This document shows, piece after piece, positions 17,966-27,441 of a DNA stretch of 31,362 bases. This stretch comes from Chara braunii (Eukaryota; Streptophyta; Charophyceae; Charales; Characeae). The stretch lies in contig BFEA01000007.1 in the NCBI GenBank assembly GCA_003427395.1, positions 5,459,523-5,490,884 on the forward strand. Reading direction: 5' to 3'. The notes under the pieces are model-generated. The model had not been told where the DNA came from, ran no database searches, and saw only the letters and a program-made list of their open reading frames with translations. Within the stretch, counting starts at the first letter, position 1; each line of letters begins with the position of its first letter. The translations under genes and the position numbers were made by a program.

Positions 17966-19761
17966 ATGCCCGTGGAGACTGGCAACCAGAAAGAAGAGAG
18001 AGAGAGGAGGGAGAGAGAAAAGGAAGAGCGGGAAAGTGACCGTCTGGAATGGGTAAGTACTGGGAAAAGGAGTGTTCATCCAAGTAAAAAGGGGAGTACC
18101 TCTTCAGAGTCTAATTGATTTTTTTGCTGATTGGCGTCTCCGTGACCCACCTGCCAACACTAACGGTCCGAAAATGGCCCAACTATCCTCAGGACAATGG
18201 CGGGCCCTATTAAATGCAGCAAGCGATACGGAGAAACCGTATCTGCACGCACTCCTAGATAGTGCTATAGAAAGGGAACAGGAAGCGGAGAAGGAGAGGA
18301 AGGAACAACTGCTGAAAAGTCAAGAGACCATCTTGGAAATTTCCCTCGGTGACTAAAGAGCAGTGTGGGGAACAACTGCAGTCCATACTCACCGCTATCG
18401 TCCAAGTCCGGAGGCTTGAAGATCATACCACTCATATCTCCGACGTCTTCACAAAATTGAAGACACTTCAGGCGGATCTGACTGATATGACCAGCAAGTA
18501 CCGCGACTTGATGGTAGAAGTTGCTGCACTGCGACAGGCCCAAGTAACCAATCCTCTTCCTCTACCCCCTGGTTCCGGAGCTGCGATTAAGACTAATCTT
18601 GCCCCTCTTACCGTATCTTCTTCTTCTTCCTTGAGTGTGATGGCAAACCCATCGGGACCTGCAACAGGTGCAGATTCCGCTGTTGCCATAACAAGCGACG
18701 AGGCAGGAAATTTTGCAACTGCTGCAGCCCCAAAATCTGAACCAGCAGCTGCTGGTCCCAGCCACGCCGGTCCCTATGTGGATCGAAAGGCGGTGCAAAT
18801 ACCATCTAAGTATGACGGCAAAGAAGACATTGAATCCTGGATCAGCTCCATGACGGCATACTTCGAGGTGCTGCGGACTCAGCCAGAGACCCAGCCAGTG
18901 ATCATGGGAATGAATGTTGAGTCGGTTGTACGGGGCTTCCTAGAAGTCCAAGCTACGCGGGCTAGGCTTCCAACGATCGAACTGACAAGGTGGATTAAGA
19001 CCACCCCGGTTGCCTCCCTCGAGCTCCTCATTGCCCAGTATAAGCATCCACGCGCTGCAGCAAGGGCAAAAAGCCAGCTTGACAAAATAAAACGCAGCAA
19101 GTAGACGGGCTCCATGAAAAGCCTGCAAAGCTATCTCAGCAAGATGTTTGCTACACTTGGTCTTGAACTGACTGACCAATCTTGCTTGGATGTCGTCAAG
19201 GGCGCAGTCCCTACCAGTTTTACTAATTGCCTAGGCAGGGACTTCAATGGGTATACTGACTGGTTCACTCTAATGAAGGACATAGTCATTCTCGAGGCGG
19301 TAGACCTCGTCACCACAGCAGGCAGCAAAAAGCCCATAGGCGGCAGGCGGTTCAAAGGCAGCAGCCGTTTTGCTGTGCATGCCCTGCTGGAGGCTGAAGA
19401 GGAGGCCGAAGTAGATGACCCCACTCTTGGTGACGACCAAGAACAGGACGCTGATATAGCCTGTTCGTCAGCCCATGAGTCTGATGTAAATCAAGAAGAA
19501 GAAAAATTTACTGCCTTTAAAAAGATTGCTGATACAAGGGGACCGAATCGGAATGCGGGGAAGAATTATGTCCAACTTCCCAAGGGAGTCAAGATCCCAG
19601 CAAAACCAGAGGATGCGGCCACTAAACCATGGGTCGACCTCCGGATCACTGAAAACGATTGGCGGGGTACACTCAAGAAGGGGGTATGCCTGCATTGCCA
19701 GAAACCAAACCATAAAGTACAAGATTGCTATGGGTTGCAGGGAAACCAGACCCGGGTGTAG
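17966..19761 (+). pseudogene. Element 3 Gag with CCHC knuckle
   Basis: The likely start is ATG 17966, followed by an extremely charged N-terminus (KEERERREREKEERESDRL). The following parts lie in two further frames: 18072-18356 (MAQLSSGQWRALLNAASD, EREQEAEKERKEQLL) and, after a frameshift near 18345, 18349 onward, with a coiled-coil-like LTDMTSKYRDLMVEVAALR and a gag core (IPSKYDGKEDIESWISSM). An in-frame TAG at 19102-19104 interrupts, after which the same frame runs to 19761 with SYLSKMFATLGLELTDQS, a Glu/Asp-rich segment and the zinc knuckle CLHCQKPNHKVQDC. A GTAAGT at 18053 next to the first frame change could be a splice donor, but nothing proves splicing. Confidence 0.85.
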
Positions 19762-20597
19762 AGTCGACTTTAGCACACTCTACAGCAAGGGAGACTGAAT
19801 TTGATGCAGATCCGAAGTCCTCCCTTGAAGCCCAATCATCTGCTGAAGTCAAGGCTGAAGTGTGTGATGTGTTGTATGTCGAGCCTTGGGAGGAGTCTGG
19901 GACGGTCGACTTCCACTACCACTTGGAGCATTGGGCTGAGATTAAACAGCAGCGTGCCCAAGGGACAGCCAAGCTGATCTTCTTCAAACTTCTCATAAAC
20001 CACCGCTATCTCTGTGTCTTGATTGACTGTGGCGCGACGGCTAACTTTATGTCACCTCACAGGATACGCAAAGTGGGCTTGGGAATAAAGCAAGTGGCCT
20101 TGCAGAACCCTTGCCGAACCCAAGTTGGCAACAAGGAAGTTGTCTCTTCTACGCATGCAGTCAAAGGTGTGCGCACTACCTTTGACAAGAACAAAACGTC
20201 ACCCACGCACTGAACTTCTATGTCCTTGACAAGTGCCCCTTCGACGTTGTCCTTGGCTTGGGTTGGCTGCAGTCCCAATGCGAATGGACACTAGTGGAAG
20301 GAGTCACTCTTCATGGTCAAAGATGCTCGGGGGAATGAGCTTCTTGTCCTCTTGGATGAGAAGCACGAGTCACCAGTGACTTTTCTGAATGCTATGAAGT
20401 TCTGCAAGAAATGGCGCAAGCACAAGGAGGAAGAGCAGTTGTATGTTGCCTTTGTTCGTCCTACTCATGTGCCATCTACTTTTGCGGTTAATACCACTAC
20501 TACTTCATCGAGTGATACTACTTCTAGTACTACTACTAACACCTCTACTTCTCTACCTCCTACTCGTCCCCACGCGATCGGTCCGACACACCATTGA
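19725..20597 (+). pseudogene. Element 3 protease and linker
   Basis: The aspartic protease motif reads LCVLIDCGATANFMSPHRIR, with the active-site triplet at 20025-20033 as Asp-Cys-Gly where Asp-Ser/Thr-Gly is usual. After a frameshift near 20200 the second half reads NFYVLDKCPFDVVLGLGWL, the typical gypsy ILGxxWL motif. A linker follows in yet another frame (ELLVLLDEKHESPVTFLN) ending in a Thr/Ser-rich tail (TTTTSSSDTTSSTTTNTSTS). The replacement of the active-site Ser/Thr by Cys and the two frame changes indicate decay. Confidence 0.82.
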
Positions 20598-21420
20598 GTT
20601 GGTTGAGGGTGTTGTTCCTCCAAAGGGTTGTGTATACCGAATGGGACCCGCCGAGTTGGAGGAACTTCGACGACAAATTGGTGCTCCTGTCTTGTTTGTT
20701 CCAAAGAAAGGAGGCAAGCTCCGCATGTGTATTGACTATCACGGCCTAAACCGCATCACATAAAAGAACGCCTATCCATTACCTCGAATAGATGACTTGC
20801 TTGATGTTGCAGGTGGGTGCAAGGTCTTTTCCAAGATCGATCTCAAGTCTGGCTACCACCAGATTGAAGTCGATCCTGCGGACCAACACAAAACTGCATT
20901 CAAAACACGCGATGGGCTTTACGAGTTTACCGTAATGCCCTTCGGTCTTACGAACGCACCTGCCACCTTCCAAAGCCATATGGACAAAGTCCTCCGCGAA
21001 CAGATTGGCCGGTTCGTGGTGGTCTACCTCGATGACATACTAATCTTGAGCAAGTCCATGGAGGAATACCTCAAGCACCTTGAGGAAGTACTGACCATCC
21101 TCAGGAAGACGCAACTCCATCTCAACTTAGAGAAATTTGAGTTTGGGAAGGATAGTGTCATCTATCTTGGGCACCGGTTGTCTGCTGCCGGCCTAGAGCC
21201 TGAGGCAACCAAGGTGGAGGTCATACGCAACTGGCCTCAGCCCGTGACTGTTCGCGAACTGCGCTCTTTTCTTGGTCTCGCGTCATACTATCGAAAGTTT
21301 GTGCCCCGCTTCTCCATTGTTGCGCGTCCATTGTCTCAACTTACGAGTAAGAATGTTCCCTATTCTTGGGACACCGCGTACACGAACGCCTTTCAAGCTT
21401 TGAAAGACGCCTTGGTAAGT
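20590..21420 (+). pseudogene. Element 3 reverse transcriptase
   Basis: The domain starts with HTIELVEGVVPPKGCVYRMG and PAELEELRRQI. It then jumps directly to GAPVLFVPKKGGKLRMCIDY: compared with elements 2 and 4 about 16 residues (the KGWIRPSxSPF region) are missing in frame. A TAA at 20761-20763 interrupts before PLPRIDDLL. From 20797 the frame is open for 393 codons: KIDLKSGYHQIEVDP, MPFGLTNAPATF, the catalytic YLDD (residues 77-80 of that segment), LNLEKFEFG and YLGHRLSAAGLEPE. The polymerase active site is intact. The missing fingers segment and the stop mark it as dead. Confidence 0.93.
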
Positions 21421-21978
21421 TACCCAGTACTCCGCATTGCAGATCCCAAACTTACATTCGTAGTTACTACGAATGCAAGTCAATATGGAATCGGCGCAGT
21501 GCTGCAGCAAGATGACGGCGATGGCTTGCGGCTGCTCGAATTCTACAGCAAGCGCATGCCCAGCGTAAAGGTAGCCACTTCCACCTACATGCGCGGGCTC
21601 TATGCTTTGCGTATGGCTTTGGACCATTGGAAGCACTATCTTTTGGGACGCCACTTCAAAGTGTTCTCAGATCACGAGACCCTAAAGTGGATCAAGGAGC
21701 AAACTACCCTGTCCCCTACGTTAATTCGTTGGTTCCATGAAATTGACATTTTTAACTTTAAGTTGAGACACAAAAAGGGTTGTTATAATCGAGTCACTAA
21801 CGAATTGTCTCGCCACCCTGAGTACACGACTTGCTTTGTGAAATCCTACGACCTCCGGAAGAAACTGAAGGAGGAGCTCGTAGAGCAGACAGCCAAGGAT
21901 CCGAAACTTAGTCCCATCCTTGAGTGGTTCACACTGATCCTAGTAGTCAACCTGTTTTTCACGAATATGGAGGACTGA
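21421..21978 (+). pseudogene. Element 3 RNase H with lost catalytic residues
   Basis: It continues the RT frame. Gypsy RNase H uses Asp, Glu, Asp and a last Asp in the ADxLSR motif. Here the first is Asn (FVVTTNASQYGIGAVL, codon AAT 21472-21474), the Glu is Gly (YMRGLYAL, GGG 21595-21597), the third is kept (SDHETLKW), and the last is Asn (VTNELSRH, AAC 21799-21801). The fold is otherwise well conserved. The protein reading ends at 21978, shortly after a frameshift into integrase near 21935. Confidence 0.9.
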
Positions 21979-23168
21979 TTTTCCGTCGCTACGGGAACCA
22001 CGATCGCTTGTGTGTGCCCAACCATGAGCCTCTTCGCACGCATTTTCTGGATTTGGCTCATAGCCATAGTGGACACTTCGGCATGGCAAAGACGTACGCA
22101 AATCTACTGCGACAGTTTGATTGGCCTGGCATGAAAGGGACTGCTGAAAAGTTTGTGGCTGAGTATCAAGTCTGTTAACGAATCAAACCATGCAGACAAA
22201 AGCCCATGGGGCTACTCACACCCCTTCCCATTCCCAATGGTCTCGGGGAGTCCGTCTCCAATGACTTCACCGACATGGGAAAGGAGAGTAAGAACGGCTA
22301 CTCACAAGTCATGGTGATTGTTGACCGATTCTCTAAGTTTCTCAATCTGATCCCTTTGCCGCCGCACGCCCCAACAGAATTATTGATTCGTGAGTTCCAA
22401 CAACAGTATATTCTGCAATTCGGGACCCCGAAGACTCACGCAAGTGATCGGGACCTGCGCTTCATTAGTACTGAATGGAAGGACTTCACATCTCATCTGG
22501 GGATCAGGCTGTGTATGACATCTGGCCGACACCTGGAAGCCAACGGTTTGGCTGAAGAAATCAACCAGACTGTGTTCCAACTTCTCCGCGCTTTGATTAT
22601 CCCGGATCAGGAAACATGGGATGAAGAGCTGTATTTCGTTAGGGGGTTGTACAACAACTCCATCCATTCTGCCATCGGCATGACACCTAACAGGCTGCAT
22701 CTCGGTTGGCAGATCCGTAATCCGCTCTCCTACCTATTCCCTGAGCAGCCAGCTGGCTTAACACCCGGCAGGCCTGGCTTCAAGGCCAAGTATGATCGCT
22801 TGCTCAAGGTTGCCATTGCAGCCATGACCAAGCGACAACACGCCATGATCCATCAGGCGAACAAGAGGCGCCGACTGTCAGACATTCAGGTAGGAAGCTA
22901 TGTCTGGGTCAAGATGTCTGAATTCTCAGAAGAAGGGGTCTCTCGCAAACTTCTCCCACTCTATTACGGACCGTGGGAAGTTTTGGATGTGATTGGCGAA
23001 GACCACTTTGGCCCTTCGGACGTAGTTGATGTGCCAGCCCATCTGCGCACATACCTCGTGTTCCACGCATCGAAACTGTACCTCCACCGTGACGCTAAGA
23101 CGTTCGACTATCGCGAAGACATGATCCGTCGTGCGATCAAAGGCGGGCATGAGATAAACATAATTAAG
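21924..23168 (+). pseudogene. Element 3 integrase
   Basis: The N-terminal zinc-binding region shows LAHSHSGHFGMAKTYANLLR and ends EYQVC followed by TAA (22176-22178) and RIKP. The first Cys of the usual CxxC is Tyr, and the stop sits where Gln is usual. The catalytic core keeps the triad D (SNDF, residue 20 of the 22206 segment), D (SDRDLRF, residue 81) and E (NGLAEEINQ, residue 117), with the classical spacing of 35 between the last two. The C-terminal domain reads VGSYVWVKMSEFSEEGVSRK, LLPLYYGPWEVLDVIGEDHF and HLRTYLVFHASKL. The stretch 22206-23168 is open over 321 codons. Confidence 0.93.
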
Positions 23169-23399
23169 TAGCACGTAGGGAAGGGACGCAACAGACAGTA
23201 CTAGGTTCACTTCATGTATCACCCATTAGACGATCTGTACTGGATTTCCAAACAGGAACTGCTACGCAGTGCACCGCGCGTTGTCAAAGCCTACGAGCGA
23301 CAAATCGCCACTAACGCTGCAAGGCTCACTGCAACCGAGTACTCTAGGAACCTCTTTCCCTTGCTTGCTTACGATGCGTTTGTCGAGGACTCAGAATGA
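23142..23399 (+). pseudogene. Element 3 chromodomain with two stop codons
   Basis: Chromodomains at the end of chromovirus integrases guide insertion by binding modified histone tails. In the integrase frame, GHEINIIK is followed by TAG (23169-23171), HVGKGRNRQY, TAG (23202-23204) and VHFMYHPLDDLYWISKQELL. The pattern of basic strand, QY-x-VHF, HPLDD and W fits a chromodomain, and the first 23 residues align with no frame change. The C-terminal tail continues to the TGA at 23397-23399. Confidence 0.75.
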
Positions 23400-23427
23400 G
23401 TTACTCGCTCGAAGGGACCTCGCTCTT

Positions 23428-23440
23428 GAGGGGGGAGTAG
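23428..23440 (+). promoter_or_regulatory. Element 3 polypurine tract
   Basis: GAGGGGGGAGTAG directly before the TGTGATGA start of the 3' LTR. It primes plus-strand DNA synthesis. Confidence 0.85.
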
Positions 23441-24447
23441 TGTGATGACCCGTCCAAACATGGACTGAAACACAACTGATTTATGAGTTTTGCCCATAGA
23501 CTGAATGCCTTGCTGAGTTACCCGCCTGCTACTAAATCTGTGTGTGCACGCTTGCTGGGCTGCATGTCTGTCTGAGTGCTGGTTGGCTTGAGTGTAAGTG
23601 TGGCCGTGCCTGTCTGAGTGCTGGTTGACTTGAGTGTGTGTTTGGTCGTGCCTGTCTGAGTGCTGGTTGGCTTGAGTGTGTGTGTGGCCCGCAAGGTCAC
23701 TTGCTCGTTGATTGGGCCCTCAGGGCCGGTACTTACCTGTGGCTGTGACATTGAGGGATTGCAGCAGGAAAAACACTCAAGTAGCGGGTAGGCCAGTACC
23801 GCACCCTGAAGGGGTAGATGTGCGGGTACTAGAGGCCGAGCAGAAGAAGACAAAAGTGGCATTTTTAGAGGCCCGGTAGTTGTAGGTTAGGTCTAGGTGG
23901 ATACCAGTCCAACCAGTCTGGGTTTAGGGCCTGTACGGGCAATATCAGAGTCTGCAATGATGTTTCCCTCCAAAAGGGAGGAGGTACCGGTTGCTTGGAA
24001 GGCCGAGCGGCCTGGAAGCCACCGCCCGAAGAGGCAAGCAGGCTGCTATATCTCCTAGTCGGGTGAAGAGCCCGGCCTCTTTTTCGGTGTGCAAGTTTGG
24101 CGACACACTGGTGGAGCGCTGGCTGGAGCAGCGCTGCTGGGGAGGAAGGAGAAGGACACGAGGGAGGAAGAAGGAAGGAAAGGGGGGAAGCGCCAGGGGT
24201 ACTTTCTTGGCTATGGTGGCAGCCATCTTCATCACCTTGGTGGGCGTTGCAGCAGGGAGTCCCCAACTGGGGAGAGCTACACCAAAAAGCTTCGAGGCAG
24301 GGTCGGGCATGGCGGCCTGAGCTAGAGCAGCCATAGCTGCTTTGGGTTGTCCTTTGGGTATAAGGGCAAGGCCTAGTAGTCCGCCATAGCCCCGGCCTAT
24401 GAGAGTGAAGAATGGGAGAGGCGGCCATGGCTATGGTGGACCTCAAG
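23441..24447 (+). repeat. Element 3 3' LTR, truncated
   Basis: It begins TGTGATGA after the polypurine tract and follows the 5' LTR to cctcaag at 24447. There the similarity stops abruptly. The remaining part equivalent to 16349-16644 is missing, and sequence of element 4 (minus strand) begins. Confidence 0.92.
23569..23694. repeat. 42-bp minisatellite in the 3' LTR, three units
   Basis: Units start tgtctgagtgctggttg at 23569, 23611 and 23653, with the same period and copy number as in the 5' LTR. The array therefore predates the insertion or was copied during it. Confidence 0.92.
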
Positions 24448-24533
24448 AGGTACACTAGTGAATACTAGTGATGGGAACTGTGCTGTCTCAGCGAAAGGTG
24501 CAAGCTTGGAGGCGTGAAAAACAGGGTAAGTGC
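24448..24533 (-). pseudogene. Element 4 integrase C-terminal fragment
   Basis: The reading HLRTYPVFHASKLAPFAETA (then QFPSLVF) is the end of a gypsy integrase C-terminal domain. It is the natural continuation of SYIIHIPGHL at 25780-25800, on the other side of the solo LTR. After QFPS the reading enters a hairpin (cactagt/actagtg, 24453-24470) and the truncated LTR. Confidence 0.8.
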
Positions 24534-25052
24534 GTAGGTGTTGCATACTAGTGAATACTTCAACAAGTATGAGCAAAACCAAAGATCAACCAATAAAGGG
24601 TGAGCATGTATGCAGCGGAAGTCTAATAAATGGACTGACTCACATAGACTAAACTCATACAGATATCACTCAACACACCAACAATCGTGAGATGGTGGGG
24701 TCTGAGCCAATCATAGACGATGCTTAGGCCCCATACAACCATACACAGATGAAAGGTGGGAGAAGAGTCGAAGGAGGTGGGAGATGCAGGCAGCGCCAGA
24801 AGTTACCGAGATAGAATCCAGTAGGTCACCGATATGGTAGTCCAAAATGTCATCGAACAAGATCAAAATGTCGTGGACAATAAGTCACCAATGTCGGAGG
24901 TACAGAGTCCTAATGCAACCGGTGTCCAATCTGTGATGCCGCCGAGTATCAACCCCAACAATCTCCAAGTCTCGAATCCGGTAAGTATCACAGCCTCTTA
25001 CCACCGAAGTCCAACACTGATCTCTGTCCAACTCGTATCAAGTCTCCAATCT

Positions 25053-25074
25053 GAAGAAGAAGAAGAAGAAGAAG

Positions 25075-25105
<31 letters not shown>

Positions 25106-25205
25106 CTGAAGAGGAAGAAGAAGAAGTCTGGAGGAGAAGAAGAAGAAGAAGTCTGGAGGAGAAGAAGAAGAAGAAGAAGAGATGGCAGAGGAGGAGGAAG
25201 AGGTG
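25053..25205. repeat. Interrupted GAA-rich microsatellite in the solo LTR
   Basis: Runs of GAA separated by tctggagga-type interruptions. Glu-rich and Ser/Leu-rich open frames on either strand are artefacts. Confidence 0.93.
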
Positions 25206-25613
25206 AGGAGGAGGGGAGCCGGTGACTGTGGAGGGAGGACAAAGATCCTCGCCTCCGAGTACCTGGCTCGCTGCAACCGACTGTAGGTCGAAGTCGGCGA
25301 TGGCCGCCGAGCTGCCGATGGGATGCTGCCTGGCTCCTTGCTCGCTGCGGCGCTAGCTGCGCTAGCTGCGCTGTTGTGCTACCTCCGAGCTGCGCTAAGA
25401 ATAGCTCAGCGCTAACGCTCCTCTGAACCGAAACGGACTGGCGCTCACTCAGCGGTCCAGTCGCTCGATAGCCCCCAAGTGAGGCTGGCCGGTCTCTAAG
25501 TACCAGTAGGGCAAAGGCCGGCCTCAGTGCTGCGAGGCCTGGCCGTGACCTGAACCGTCAAGATCGATGGTTTAGATCAGACCGGCCGGCGGTAGCCTCA
25601 AGAGTGCCGCCAA

Positions 25614-25710
25614 GCCCAAACGGTAATGTTGTTTGGGCATGCCCATCAGGTCTGGTCCAAAATGTGGCCTTTCAGCCTGCTGTACCCCAAGTTCGGGCCT
25701 TTAGGCCCGA
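25614..25710. repeat. Hairpins near the end of the solo LTR
   Basis: gcccaaac/gtttgggc (25614-25621 / 25631-25638), palindrome gggcatgccc (25635-25644) and tcgggcct/aggcccga with a 2-base loop (25693-25710). Confidence 0.8.
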
Positions 25711-25771
25711 CTGTGTCCCCTTGGCCCTAAGTCAGGTCCGGTAGGACCCGTGTGGCGTCGAAGATGTAACA

Positions 25772-27018
25772 GTAGGTGACCAGGGATATGAATGATGTAT
25801 GAGGGACCATCCAAATCATTCTCCACAATATCCAAGACTTCCCAGGGACCGAAATACTGAGGCATTAGTTTCCTAGAGATTCCAAATCCCTGTCCCAACT
25901 CACTAGCCTTGACCCAGACACGTTCCCCTACCTGAAATGTGGACTGTCGGCGTTTCTTATTCTCAGAAGCAATCATGGCTTCCTGAGATTTCTTGATGTG
26001 TTTGACGATCTGCTGCAACAATTTCTCGTACTGGACACCAAATTCAATGGTTCCAGGAGTTGCAGCAGTTCGGTTTTCAGGCAGGAGAAGTCTGGAGCAG
26101 ATCTAGGCTTCCATCCCAGATGTAGCTAATTTGGGGTGACCCCGGTGGTGCTGTGTACAACGTTATTGTACAGACTGGCTATGAGAGGTAACTTCTCATC
26201 CCAGTCATCCTGGTTGGGCTTGATGTAATGCGTCAGCAGATGCTGCACCACACGGTTCATCTGTTCAGCCTGCCCATTTGCTTCGGAATGATTCCCAGAA
26301 GTCATCTGAAGCTGGTTCCCATCTATTCAGCGTCTTTCTTCCACATCTCGCTGGTGAATCGCACATCTATATCACTAACGATTGTCTTTGGTAAACCGAA
26401 ATCACGCACCCATTTATCCATGAATAACTTAATGAAGTATTCGGTCCTAGCGGTCTCTGGCATGGCAACTAGTCTAGCGAACTTAGTAAACCTATCAACT
26501 TTGACGAAGATGTGCCGCTTGCCATTCTTGCTGGTCACGAGAGTATCCATGAAGTCCATGGAGATGCTCTGCCCTGGGCCAGCAGGAATGGGTAGAGGCT
26601 TGAGTAACCCAAGTGGAGCTTGAGTCCGCGGCTTATCCCGCTGATAGACCTGACAGGTCTGTACGTACTTCTTTGCATCGTCTAGCATGTTAGGCCACCA
26701 GAATCGTTGTACTAAATTAGCACTAGTCTGCTTGTAGCCGAAATGTCCTATTGCGTCGTGACACTCACCTAAAACTAAACTACGCAAAATCTCCCTAGAT
26801 GGAACAACTAACCTCTTAAACCCTGCCTTCTCAAAAAAGAGTAACCCATCCACCATCACAAACTCGTCAGAGGTGACCTTGTCTTTAGCCTGCAGTTTGT
26901 TGATGATGTCCATCGTGATGGGATCTTCCTTGTAGGCTTCCCCCAAAGATCGAGTAACGTTCTCATACCATCCAAACTCAGATACCAGCGCACCTAGGTA
27001 ATCTGCCCTGCGAGACAA
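25772..27018 (-). pseudogene. Element 4 integrase
   Basis: The zinc-binding module reads ECHDAIGHFGYKQTSANLV and ends TCQVYQRDK, where the last zinc ligand Cys is Tyr. The catalytic core shows D in SISMDFMDTL and D in VSDIDVRFTS. After a TAG and a frameshift near 26320 the Glu follows in NGQAEQMNRVVQHLL, so the D,D,E residues are present. LYNNVVHSTTGVTPN is then followed by TAG (complement of 26126-26128) where Gln is usual, and LHLGW. The C-terminal domain at 25772-26021 reads VGERVWVKASELGQGFGISR and QYFGPWEVLDIVENDLDGPS, ending at the solo LTR. Confidence 0.92.
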
Positions 27019-27441
27019 CGCGTCCGCAGATGGTCAGTTCTCAAGTAGAAGAACCTTCCTAACAGATAGTGCCTTGTAGAGAGCATATATTTCCCTTCCA
27101 TAGGTGGACTTCGCCAATTTCTTTGATGGCATCTTTTTGCTCATATACTCGACCGGTCTCAACTTTTTCCCTTCCTGCTGAGCCAGCACTGCGCCAATGC
27201 CATATTGGCTTGCGTCAGTGGTTACAACGAATGGCCTCTGGCCCTCTGCGGGTTAGGTACCATGAGAACTTCATGGTGTGTGAGAGCATGCTTCAATCGC
27301 TTGAATGCTGCCTCACACTCGTCGGTCCAGTCCCATGACGTGTCAAGTCGAGTTAGATCAGTGAAGGGAGATGCGATCGTACTATAATTCTTTGCGGTAA
27401 TATCCACGCATTCCCAAGAATGATCTAACCTCAATCACAGA
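27011..27441 (-). pseudogene. Element 4 RNase H with two internal deletions
   Basis: After RT, SVIEVRSFLGMRGYYRK, then in a new frame STIASPFTDLTRLDTSWDWT and DECEAAFKRLKHAL. Another frameshift near 27245 leads to FVVTTDASQYGIGAVLAQ (catalytic Asp kept) and KSTYGREIYALYKAL (Glu kept). Six or so residues are then missing (about 27066), and LGRFFYLRTDHL jumps directly to ADALSRRADYLGAL (about 27030), a loss of roughly 40 residues from the second half. Confidence 0.85.

Larger units (their letters stand above)
15325..24447 (+). mobile_element. Element 3: chromodomain Ty3/gypsy retrotransposon with both LTRs
   Basis: An LTR at 15325-16644, a primer binding site at 16646, gag-protease-RT-RNase H-integrase-chromodomain in that order (17966-23399), a polypurine tract at 23428 and a second LTR from 23441 make an almost complete chromovirus. 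The two LTRs match over about 1 kb but differ by scattered substitutions and small indels, so the insertion is not recent. The 3' LTR lacks its last roughly 296 bp and abuts element 4. In-frame stops and frameshifts make it non-autonomous. The bases before the 5' LTR cannot be matched to a target duplication because the 3' end is lost. Confidence 0.93.
24539..25771. mobile_element. Solo LTR with 5-bp target site duplication
   Basis: The sequence starts TGTTGCATACTAG at 24539 and ends GATGTAACA at 25771: TG...CA with TGTT/AACA inverted termini. The five bases gtagg precede it (24534-24538) and follow it (25772-25776). Removing it with one gtagg joins the two parts of element 4's integrase reading (IPGHL to HLRTYPVF). 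Length is 1,233 bp. It contains a GAA-rich stretch, several hairpins, and no coding domain. A solo LTR is the usual product of recombination between the two LTRs of one element. Its orientation is not certain. Confidence 0.88.

Noticed and set aside
24988-25276. Ser/Leu-rich minus-strand and Glu-rich plus-strand open frames
   Set aside because: Produced by the GAA microsatellite inside the solo LTR.
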